A stretch of DNA of 64,000 bases, taken from contig OY292274.1 in the NCBI GenBank assembly GCA_958496175.1, positions 4,960,001 through 5,024,000 of the forward strand, in the 5' to 3' direction. Numbering within the stretch: the first letter of the stretch is position 1; every line of letters begins with the position of its first letter. A program made the position numbers and the translations under genes. The notes under the pieces were generated by a model. The model saw only the letters and a program-made list of their open reading frames with translations. It made no database searches and was not told the DNA's origin. The stretch comes from Sisyra terminalis. Lineage: Eukaryota; Arthropoda; Insecta; Neuroptera; Sisyridae. Positions 24,095 through 34,557 of the stretch are shown piece by piece.

Positions 24095-25014
24095 TATATA
24101 TTAGAGCTGGAATGTGTTCAAATTAAAGTGTAAATAAATTCCAGAAAATCTAAATAAAACAGTAATTTGATTGTTATATTTTATTGTTTCCTTTTCACAT
24201 TTGGTGTTTTCAACCAATGTATTGGTTGATTATTTATTTGATTAGTTGATTACTATTTCGATTTTTGTGTAATAATTGTTCGATGACAATGTTTCCTCTT
24301 CAACTCCTATAAAGGACGGAAAAATATATAAATCTAATTTAAATATTCAATTTAATATTTGCAATTTCAAATTGTTAATAATTGATAATATAAGTTCAAT
24401 AACGCCGGTTGTTAACAAACTGACATATAAGCGGTTCTTCCAATAAAAGTCAGTTAATTTAAGTAAATGTGAGAACCGAACAGAATGTCGTTGGGTCATC
24501 AATTAATGTAACAATGATAATAATTCAATAAATAATCTATACTAATATATAAAATTCTTACGTCTGTCTGTACATTTCGATTTTGACCCCAATTTTAGAG
24601 TAAAAATTTAATTCAAGAGGCCCTTATTTCAAATTTAACATTTCTAAAATTTTTGTCTGTCTGTCTGTCTGTCTGTCTGTGTGTCCCGATTTAACTAAAG
24701 AACGGAACAACCGAATTTAATGAAATTTGGTATTAAGATACAATACAATTTCCCACAGACTATAGGCTACTTATCATTTCAAAAAATATTAAGGGAAGGT
24801 ATTCTCTAGGGATGAAAACAGAAATTTTTACTTTAGACAAATGAGTTATATATCATTGGAAAGGTAATTTAAAGTTAGAAAATAATGTGTAAAAATATTT
24901 TAAGTTGAACTGATAAAAAGCACAGTAAATTCAATTTAAAGTTTAAAAAATTGCCTCTTTGAAATATAAACCTTTATATATATATATATATATCAAACAG
25001 ACAATTGATGTTAA

Positions 25015-25088
25015 TAGCGTAATGGCTTACGTATCTAACATTCTTATGCTCCTAAGGCTCCTAAGTATAAAGACGTGGGTTCGAGTCT
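25015..25088 (+). promoter_or_regulatory. tRNA-like internal pol III promoter within Helitron H3
   Basis: TAGCGTAATGG (25015-25025) fits the A-box consensus TRGYNNANNGG exactly. GGTTCGAGTCT (25078-25088) fits the B box at 10 of 11 positions. The boxes are about 52 nt apart and are followed after about 12 nt by T-runs that could end transcription. The equivalent in H4 (reverse strand, boxes at 63195-63205 and 63141-63151) also keeps both. It may be a tRNA-derived SINE captured by the Helitron ancestor. No full cloverleaf was found. Confidence 0.55.
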
Positions 25089-25181
25089 TACAGTAAATAT
25101 TTTTTTTATTTTTTTTTTTCAAAATTGTTGTAAATAGACCCATAGAGTTGCTCAATAAGGAAATATTAACAAAAAAAAGTA

Positions 25182-25182
25182 A

Positions 25183-25232
<50 letters not shown>

Positions 25233-25252
25233 ATAATAATAATAGTAATAAA
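25182..25252. repeat. (TAG)n then (TAA)n microsatellite
   Basis: About sixteen TAG units followed by TAA/TAG mixtures inside Helitron H3. The corresponding place in H2 (about 15465-15500) has a short mixed version, so the tract expanded after the copies separated. Confidence 0.9.
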
Positions 25253-25693
25253 ACTTAAAGTAAATACGTTTTTAAAACCGTGCATACATAAAATCCTGTA
25301 TTTATTCCCCTCTGACTGATGAAATTTTAATATTCGATGTATTAATTTTATGAAGTATACATCTGATAAGAATTTTTTTTTTTGAAAATTCCTACCCTAA
25401 AAGAGTAAAAGGGGTGACTAAGTTTGTATGAGAAAATTTAGAGTTAATCAACAATCGAAATTTTGAATTTAATAAGTGTAATTATTAAATAAATATTTAA
25501 TTAATAAGTTTCTGTTTTTGTTATATAATTTTAACTAAAGCATTTTCAATAACGTCATTTCACTTAATTAGTATGAAAGTTTAGGTAGAAGGTACTTATA
25601 CCAAATACCATAGAGACGGTTTTTAATTTTTATTTGTTTTTCAACAATCAATTTTTTTTAATATCTAATTTTTATGAACCAATGATTGTGACC

Positions 25694-26705
25694 AGGGGGG
25701 TCTAACTCTTATGGCAGACTTTGTTCCCAAATCTGAAACTTAGCCTGGCCAACTAGAGATGGCGCGGAATATTAAAATGCAATATTTCTAGTTTTAAATG
25801 ATACAGAACTGGGGTAAAAAATAGAAGGTTGGTAAAAGTAAAGATGTTGGTAGTAGTGAAATCATCTGAACGAACTTATTCATTTCAAAGTAAAACTGAC
25901 GCTATTAACAGCTGTCGATCTTAATTATTTGGAATCCCATTTTTTCATCGATTTTCATTGTCGCGGTCTTCCATTATAGGAAACGTGTGTATCTTTGTAG
26001 GCAGTGTTGTGTGTTTTATGTTAAAAAGTCACCACAATCAAATACATTTTTTTACTTCTCAAGATTATTAAAAAGGTATGTATTTAGTAGCTAAGACCCC
26101 CTGTTTTGTGGGAGACCCAAATATGTTTGAAATTCAAACTCGGGATTTACTACCTACTTTCATTGGAATTTTATTTTTTTAAGTGAAATAAATTTGTTTC
26201 AGCAACGATTCGACGATTTTCTAAGTCGTCGCAATTCATGACAATCGAGAAGGATAATTTCCAGGATTTAGCTGTTATTTCCAAATCAACGTATTTTGAA
26301 GTATACTTTAACATGTTGTCTGTAATTTACTTCAATTAAAGGAAATTGAACAATGTAAAATTTAAACTTATAATTATTACTATTTCTAAAATCATTGTCC
26401 AGTTTTCTGTATTGATCATATTTCGTTTTAAGCAATTTAAATTTTTCAATGCTTAATAATGTTATGTTATGTATTTCAATTTTTGTAAATAAAATGTAAT
26501 TTTCAATCAAATTTTCATTTTTCTATATAAAATATTTCAGGAATAAATTAAATTTGAAAATGGCGCTTAAATCCAAACTGATTAAAAGAAGATATCGTTA
26601 TTATCGGCTGTGCTACTAAACTAGCGCGACTAGCGCCATCGGTAATTGGCCGCAAGAAATAGACCTTTTGGAGGAACAAAAAATTAACATTGAGTTAGTC
26701 TCCCA
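25694..26705. mobile_element. 1.0-kb non-autonomous hAT-like insertion in Helitron H3
   Basis: The direct repeat TTGTGACC flanks the insertion on both sides (25686-25693 and 26706-26713). The related Helitron H2 is continuous at this point. The ends are roughly inverted: AGGGGGGTCTAACTC at the left and GAGTTAGTCTCCCA at the right, with a second inverted pair inside (GAGATGGCGCGGAA / GCGCGACTAGCGCCATC). An 8-bp duplication is the hAT signature. No transposase frame was seen. Confidence 0.75.
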
Positions 26706-28015
26706 TTGTGACCTTGAGCAATTATTTAACATTAAGAAAGCAATTTTTGTCATATATTTCATTATCAATCAAAAAATAAAATCTTCCAAACCAACTTTTC
26801 TTCGGTATTTAGAAAAATTTTAAAATCAATTATTGTTATTGAAAATAAATAAAATATTCAAATTTCCTTCCACGCTTTCTATTTCCAACAATTTTGTATG
26901 TAGAACGTCAAAATGTGCGAAATCGAATTGCTTTTTAGTCATCATAACCAAAATACAGAAGGTCATAATTTTTTCGTTTTACGTTGTATTTTCCAATATA
27001 AATGCATATTTGTGTCGATGAAATTTGGAAAATGTTTTTCTTATACGATGCAGATATATAATAAGAAAGGGTTTTTGATAATTCCTCCCTTAAAAAAGTG
27101 AAAAATGGTGGCAAAGTTTGTACGGCATAACGTCTAATAAACAATCGAAATTTCAAATTTAATTATCAAGGTATGTTCGTTATAGACGAAACGTTTTATC
27201 GCTTAAAATAAAACAATGTTGGTTTATTATTAGAAACAAAAACGTAGGATCTGCTTTAAAATTTAAACTCTAATATATAAATCTAAAAAAGGTTAAGTTC
27301 ACAAGTGAGCATTACTTTATTTTGGCTTTCACATATTGTAAACCTGAAAATCCGATATACGTAATCACAAATAAATACATTAATGAGCGAATATCGAATA
27401 GCGAGAAATACGGCGAACTGGAAGAAAATAGTTGAAATTCAGATATTTTAATAATAAGTGCATAGATACGCAATGGTTATACTTGATTATGAAGGAACTA
27501 GGTTCCTTGCAATTGTACAAATTTCAATTTTGCGGTAGTTTTGTACATTTCAGTAGTGTCAAAGTTGAGACAATGAAATGGGATTTCTACTAATATTCTA
27601 AATATCTAGGCGAGTGTTTTGATTACTTTTGACTGTTTTAAGTCATAATTATGACTGACTTTATTGAACTTAACGATAGTTTTTATTTATGTATAGATGG
27701 TGATTGATTTACGGACTAATTGGTTCACGGTAGGTATACCTACCGTAGGTATACGGAATAAATCATACTCTTTTTAAGTATTTATAAATATTTTTTGAAA
27801 ATGAATTGATCATTATATACAACTATTTTATTCTAAGTAACAGTTTATTAAATGTGTCTTTTTAAAGTTGACAAAATAGTGTTTTTAAGTAAGATTATGG
27901 TTTTCGTAAAAGAAATAAGAAAATAATAATTTTTATATGCCACTACAAATAGCAAATTTAAAAAGAAAATATAATCTACACCTACGTTACGCAGACGAAG
28001 TCGCGGGATCAGCTA

Positions 28016-29120
28016 GTAATTAATAAATTACAACTTATTAATTCATTCACCAAAGGAGAAGTTAGAAGATGTTTGAAATGAATAAACAACCATATACCGT
28101 AAACCCGATGGCATTGGAAAATCGAACTTTAAATGAATCAAGAGTAACATCATAATTCCGAAAATTTCATATTCGTCGGCCACCACAATAACGATTTGTA
28201 TCCGATTACTCTACTTCTTTGTACTTTTTAACTAGTATTAAGTTTGAGTTGGGTTTGCACCTCAAATAAATATAGCAAAAAAAATAATGTTTTTTTCCAT
28301 TCCTACATCCATATAATCCAAATAATATATTATTCTTTTGTATGTATTATGTTATTATTGGGATTTTATTGTTAACTTTCATCTTGAACATACATCACGC
28401 ATTAATGCTTTGATAGAATTTTGTTTGTGGAATGATTGAGTTGTTCAAACAAAAGTTATTATTTAGACATTAAAATTAGTTAAAAACAATTTGAAAAAAA
28501 GGACTTCTAATATTATAACTAGAAAATTTGTGTTGCTAATAAACATTCCTTTTTGAATTTTTAAAATTCATTCACTATTGCAGAAATCCGAGGTATGTTA
28601 ACATTTAGACACTCCATTAAGTACCCTGCAAGTGCGCTGGACCATCAATCATTTACCAATACATTCATGGGATATATATAAGTGCACATTAAAATATGTT
28701 AATTAACGCTAGATATTAAATTTTATAAATAGGTGATTTACACGCTAGATTTAAACATTTAACTTCAAAAATTCTTAAACGTTTAACTTAAATAATATAA
28801 ATTGACTATTTTGCCGTCCGTGCGTGCAGGGCTATGTGCATGCGCTCTGTTATCCGCACTTACGCATTCAAAACGTTGGTAGAGTTAAGTTGACACAGCG
28901 TACGGCATTCAAACATGCCTATTTGCTCAAACCGGCTATTTACCAAATTTGTTATTATTTTTGTATTTTTTTCACAACAACTATTTACGTTTGTCAAAAT
29001 ATTATACTCAAGCACATTAAATAATTATTTACGCACCCGATGGTACAATTTTTTATGAATTTATATTATTTGTAATAAAAGCGCGACAAATAGTTAGCCA
29101 GTTGTAAATATTCGCTTTTA
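28016..29120. other. unique sequence, no gene recognised
   Basis: Mostly AT-rich. A short patch at 28815-28945 is much richer in G+C and CpG (GTCCGTGCGTGCAGGG, CGCACTTACGC) and could be an old promoter or transposon end. The open frame across it (28824-29024) shows no motif. Confidence 0.35.
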
Positions 29121-29124
29121 ACGG

Positions 29125-29930
29125 ACTTTGATTTATTATTAAATTTGAAATTTCGATTGTCTATTAAACGTTATCCCTTACAAACTTTGATACCGTTTTT
29201 CACTCTTTTAGGGGAGAAATTTTCAAAAACCCTTTCTTATTATATATCTGCATCGTATAAGGAAAACAGTTTCCAAATATCATCGACACAAATGTGCACT
29301 TATATTTGAAAATACAATGTAAAACGGAAAAAAATAATGACCTTTATTTTTTAACATGACTAAAAAGCTATTCGATTTCGCACATTTGGATGTTGTACAT
29401 ACAAAATTGTTGGAAATAGGTGAAAAGCGTGGAAGTAAATTCGAATATTTTTTTTTTCAATAACAATAATTGATTTTCAAGTTGTTCTAAATACCCAAAA
29501 AAAGTTAGTATCGAAGATTTTATATTTGCATTGACAGTGAAATATATGGCAAAAAATTGCTACCTTAATGCTTTTCAGCCGAATATATAATTACTCCAGA
29601 TCACAACCATTGGTTCATAAAAATAAATTTTAAAAAGTTTGATTGTTGAAAAACGAACCAAAATTTAAAATCGCCTATTTGGTATAAGTACTACATAAGT
29701 ATTAAACTTTCATACTAATTTAGTGAAATGACGTTATTTAAAAAGTTGTTATTAAAATGGTATTAAAAAAAACATATTTTATTTCTTAATATAATTTTAT
29801 ATACACTTTTTTTATATTAACAACACTGATTATTAAATTTAAAATTTCGATTGTTGAAAAACTACATTATCTCATTAAACATTTTATTGAGATAGAACCT
29901 TTAGTTGCGAATGCAACGGGCAACTACTAG
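29125..29930 (-). mobile_element. Helitron interior fragment
   Basis: Read on the minus strand, this matches the interiors of H2 and H3: GAAATTTCAAATTTAAT, CTTATACGATGCAGATATATAATAAG, and the AAATCTTCGA-ATACCAAA stretch occur in the same order. Both termini are missing. Confidence 0.7.
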
Positions 29931-30202
29931 TTTAAATATAAAACGAGAACACAAGTATGTACAAAATAGAATTAAAAACGCCAAGGAGCGAATATTTTGA
30001 GGTCAAATAAGTAAATTTATTGAAGAATTAATGCTTTCTTTGCTTTTAATGGGTGCCCACTTTAACGTTTTTGTCCTAAGGGAATACATTTAGTTTTCTC
30101 AGGAACTTCAATTTTTTTCAAACGAATTAGAAGACCTAACGTATGTTTATTATTTTATTTGAAATATTGGACAAATACAATTACATTTACTAATATCAGC
30201 AT

Positions 30203-30720
30203 CTATATTAAACGTCTAAGTGCCATAAAACTCGGTTCAAAATCTTCAAAAGTTTCCCAGTCTTCAATAATATATTTGGTTATCAATTCTGAAGTTATAC
30301 TTTTATAACTCGAATTTGAAGTACATACATAGTATGTATTATCTATTTTTATTATTTTCTTGTTTTGCAATGCCCAATGATATGATTCGGTCCATTCTTT
30401 TAAAGAAACTGTTGATTTCACAGACAATTTTTTTTAGCATTGCAGCTCTGGATTTCTGTCCAAAGACCGTTTAATTAGTAAATTAATTAATTTATATAAA
30501 AATTGAAAAACAGATAAACGATCTCTTAAAGTGTATTCTTTTTTAGTTCTAGAATTGGTAGATTCAATCCCACTGTTTGTACTTAGATATCCTGATGATG
30601 CACCTCGAACCAATTTTGATATGATTTTAACTAAGTAGTGTATTGAAATAATTAATAAATTCCGGAAATGTTTCTTTCCAATTTTCTACAAAAAGTGCTG
30701 CTGTCTTTACAAAAGTTTGT
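30203..30720 (-). pseudogene. MULE (Mutator-like) transposase C-terminal relic
   Basis: On the minus strand the broken upstream part reads WKETFPEFINYFNT, then a GASSGYLSTNSGIESTNS-like segment in shifted frame, then EYTLRDRLSVFQFLYKL. MULE transposases have W...F..Y..W and the EG...PSTNNG.E..N...K...TLR.R....F order here. The intact tail (30203-30427) follows with VSLKEWTESYHWALQNKK, KIDNTYYVC and WETFEDFEPSFMALRRL, the region after the catalytic domain. No upstream catalytic domain or TIR was found. Confidence 0.6.
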
Positions 30721-31492
30721 TTATTATAGCACGATTGTAAAATCAATTTGTTTGTTAATTATAAATTAATAAATTTGCTAGGTATATCAATACATAATAT
30801 CAATTTTAATTTATTATAAAAAAAAACTTTTTAATGCGACTTTTAGATTGGTGGGTAAATTGCAAATCTAAATGTTTTTACTAACTTATTATAATACTTA
30901 GATGTTGTTGTTTATATTTAAAATAATTTTACATTTTGTAGTTGTAAATTAAAATTTAATGCAGTTAAATAACCATTGTTTAATTTTTTTTTTTGATACA
31001 TAGATGTCCAATATAATATTTTTCTGTACATATTATAAAAGAACTGTTTCTTCTTATTGTCTGGCGTTAAAGCACACTTTTTGCGTACATTTAAATCGCA
31101 ACCTTTATTTATTAATATCAATTTTCATATTTTTGAAAATATCGCAAACTAAGTTACATATACTTTTCTCCTTTTGTTGAAACACAATTAACGTAGGCAA
31201 ATAAATACAGTACAATTAACAAACTAAATAGAAATAGAAAGAAGTAACAATTGTAAAAATTTATTTGTCTGAGCAGTGCTGGACTGGCCTACCGGTGCAA
31301 TATCTCCGTGGGCCTCCTGGCCCACAAATAAAGTTAAGTTTTTTATTTTTTATATTAAAATAATATTAAATTTTTACAATTGTTACTGCTATCTATTTCA
31401 ATTTAACTTGTTAATTATACTTTATCTTTGTTAATTGTACTTCAACGACAAAAGGAAATATCTGTAAACTAATATGCGAAATTTTAAAAAAT

Positions 31493-32745
31493 ATGAAAAT
31501 TGGTAGTAGTAATTGTATTGATGGTGCAGCGAATATGCAAGGTAGTTATAAAGGTTTTAATGCATGGTTAAATCATATTTCATCAAATCAAGTTCATACT
31601 TCGAGTTACGCACATTTATTAAATTTATTTATTACGGATGTCACACAAAAAACCAAAGAAGCCATCTCACTATTTGATATTTTAGATACATATACGTTTT
31701 TTTAAAAGCATCTTATAAACGACTTAATATATAGCAAGAATTTTGTAAATTTAATTTGTTTTCTACTATTGGAGAAACTCGTTGGTGGGCTAAAGATAAA
31801 ACATAAAGAAAAATGTTTAGTACATTTAATAGTATATCTGGAATTATATTTTTCATCGATGTTCAGCAGAATTTTTGTGAAATCTTTATATTCGAAAAGT
31901 TTAACAAGGAAATTATTATCGAGGAAACACTATTTTGACCGCGTTTCTAAAATTTGATATTATTTTAACAGCTCAAATATTTGTTTACGAATTTTTGCAG
32001 AAACAACAATTTTGTCATCATACAAACATCAGCTATGGATATTGCAATTGCTTTGATATGGTAAAAAATATGACTGTTTTTTTAAATATAAAGAAATTTT
32101 AATACTGTATACTAAACAATAGTAAATTTTGCATTAGTACTTTTGATTTCTCCAAAATTGAAGAAATGTTATGTCTAACAGATAAAAGAAGATTTCGTAT
32201 AAATGTGTATAATGTTATAATGGATGCAATTACCAGTAACATTAATAAACGATTTTTAAAAAAAATGATTCTCTTTATAGTGATATATTTTATTTAAATC
32301 CAAATAATTTTTCACAAATTTCAAGAATTAATATACCTAATAACATTTTTGAACATTTACCTAATTAAATAAAAATATAACGAAGGAAATTTTGAAAACT
32401 TAACTTATAGATTTTCAAACAGAGTGGAAAATTTTAAATGCTACTTTAGCAGAAATGAACTGTTTTGTGGTGAAGAAGATGATGTAGAAATTAATACAGG
32501 AAGATCATATCAATCATGCAATACAATTTTATTGTATGGTGTTATATAGTTTTGCGAAAATTTCATCTGGATGCACTAGCATACCCAAATTTATCTTTAG
32601 CGTTCAAATTTGTTATTATTTTATCAACACAAGTATCTTGTGAAAGATAATTTTCAAAGTTGAAATATATTATAACTCGATTTAGAAATTGTTTAAGTCA
32701 AAACATTTGGAAGCATTTATGTTCATGGTGTGTCAAAAAGATAGT
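31493..32745 (+). pseudogene. hAT (ZMYM1/DUF4371-like) transposase remnants
   Basis: NCIDGAANMQGSYKGFNAWL then HTSSYAHLLNLFITD (31510-31640) match the hAT core pattern C.DGA.NM.G...G...., ..H..C.AH.LNL. Near the end, LSLAFKFVIILSTQVSCER, a stop, then FSKLKYIITRFRNCLSQ (about 32590-32705) is the C-terminal dimerisation segment (VSCERSFSKLKLIKTRLRS). Multiple stops and frameshifts lie between. The catalytic residues cannot all be found. Confidence 0.75.
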
Positions 32746-32892
32746 CTAAAAAAATGTTGACAATAATAGAGTAACTGATATAATGAGACAAAAAAGTAAA
32801 ATATTAAAACACTTGTGTAATTAATAATAGGTGCTAATCTTATTATTTTTAATTACTTAATTTTGATTTTTGTTGTGATTATTTAAAAAAAA

Positions 32893-33985
32893 ATCTCATG
32901 TGTGCAATTCACACGCGGTAGAAGTGAAACCTTCAAAAAAGATGAACTTCAAGATATTGAGACGAATGTAAGATTTTATGAGTGGGATAATTGTAGGGTT
33001 TATTTTACGATTTATTAACATATATATATTACATAAACTTATCCTGAATCCAAATTTATATTTTCGATAGATGATACGAGAGCTTATGATAATGGAAGTA
33101 TGAAATAAATCCAGTGGTGGTAAAGATGCACATATCGTTTCATATTTGAAACTATACGACGTTGAAAATACGTGCAGCACAGTAAAATATTAGAATTTGT
33201 AATTATTATCCATAAAAGATCTTCATGTCCTGCGCGTTGTAGTTTGAAATTTCGTTGAAATCACAATCGTTCACAAAAGGAGCACATATTATGACCGAAC
33301 ATATTGTTAAAAAATTTTGAACGAAATTCTTCATGAGCAACTTTATTTCGACGAAATTGTGAGTACCTAAAGAATCGGCTGTACATTCATTTGAGTAGCA
33401 CCTGAAAAACAGTTCGTATTATTACGTGATATCAGAATTAATTTTAAATTAGCTTTTATTGAAATTTCGTGATTAAGGTCGAAATATTCGATTAGAAAAT
33501 ATTTAATTACTTAATACAATCATTTTCACTATTTTGCACAGTCGAATCTTTATTAAACGTATAAGAACTATTATTTTTCTTATTTAATAATGCTTTTCGG
33601 CGTGCCCGACATTCACGTACACGTTCTGTTGAACCTTTTGACGTCTTTATAGCCTTGTTTTCTTTACTTTTTTGATAATCATGACAATAATCCGTATTCA
33701 TTTACGGCAAACATGAAAATTAGTTTTATTACAAAAATGAAATGTTTATGCTCACAATTATTATAAGCAATTTAATACGGTCGTTATTGGTGGCTATGAA
33801 AATCATTCTCAGGTAGCGTAATACGCAGGCACGCACAATCATAAGAAATACTAATGTTTCCTACCTCATTCTCTCTCATGTTAAATCTTATAGATTTATC
33901 TGTGTGTCTCTAGTGTTATTGCCGCTTTCCGTTTCATAAAATTTCAAGTCACAACGATGCTAAAGAAGTTTTCACTTTAAAAACT
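32893..33985 (-). mobile_element. 1.1-kb repeat R1, copy 1, with small conserved ORF
   Basis: About 90% similar in sequence order to 48110-49262. Ends are imperfectly inverted: ACACGCGGTAGAAGTGAAAC at the left (next to a small TGTGTGCAATTCACACG hairpin) and AAGAAGTTTTCACTTT at the right. A minus-strand frame (33507-33701) encodes SKGSTERVRECRARRKALL, a basic motif also kept in copy 2. In copy 2 that frame runs into a consensus donor (A|GTAAGT); here the donor is mutated. Superfamily not settled; the basic motif recalls the start of some transposon-encoded proteins. Confidence 0.6.
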
Positions 33986-34557
33986 CGGTTTTATTTTTTT
34001 ATTATTATTATTTTATTTTTTTATATGTTTTGAAATGAATATTGTACTTTTTGGACATTTTTTTTCTTAAATTTAATATTGTGAACCTACGCCATCGATA
34101 ATTCCCGGGCCTAAATGTGTTTCCATTCCAGCCCTGGGTTTGAGTTAATGTATTGCCCGATTTACAAAGAAACACCTAGGTAAATGCTAATAAGCGTAAT
34201 AAGAATAAACTCTAAATAATTAATATTTAACAGTACTAACTAAAAAGCGATAATTTCAGTAATATTAAATTTTTTATAAGTATTACGTGGTCTTTAAATT
34301 TAAAAATGGTTTATTTCACTGATGCCAACATAATTTTGACAATCTTAGGGACTTTTCTTCTTGTTTGGCACTTGGCATCACTTGTCAACGTGGCGTCAGT
34401 TGTCATCACATTGATCATACGGGTTACTAATATATTTTGTATTAATTAGGGCAAAGTTAATTTCACAAAGGAAACTAAATATTGTCGAATTATTTCTAGC
34501 ATTTTCACGTTTTTGTTTTTTTATATTTTATTAGTTTTACATTTATTTGATTACAAA

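Larger units (their letters stand above)
24536..28015 (+). mobile_element. Helitron H3, complete, 3.48 kb
   Basis: It begins TCTATACTAATATATAAAAT after host A (24535) and ends CGAAGTCGCGGGATCAGCTAG before host T (28016). A small hairpin (GCAGACGAAGTCGCGG) lies 10 bp from the end. These are the hallmarks of rolling-circle transposons, and H2 and H4 share its interior. No Rep or helicase is encoded. Inside are TGTC repeats (24655-24680), a tRNA-like pol III promoter (25015-25088), a (TAG)n microsatellite (25182-25252) and a nested 1-kb element (25694-26705). Confidence 0.88.
31274..34136 (+). mobile_element. degenerate 2.86-kb hAT transposon
   Basis: It starts CAGTGCTGGACTGGCC and ends (reverse complement) CAGGGCTGGAATGG, 12 of 14 matching. 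It is flanked by TGTCTGAG (31266-31273) and GGTTTGAG (34137-34144), an 8-bp target duplication with two changes. Transposase remnants read on the plus strand (31493-32745). A 1.1-kb repeat (32893-33985) sits between the transposase end and the right terminus. The element ends 420 bp before the ARFGAP start codon. Confidence 0.85.

Noticed and set aside
25015..25088. A genuine tRNA gene
   Set aside because: A and B boxes are present, but no acceptor stem or complete cloverleaf could be formed. It lies in a repeated Helitron interior.
28040..28145. Short frame MFEMNKQPYTVNPMALEN with coding-like composition
   Set aside because: Only 27 codons, no domain, no splice context; too little to call a gene.
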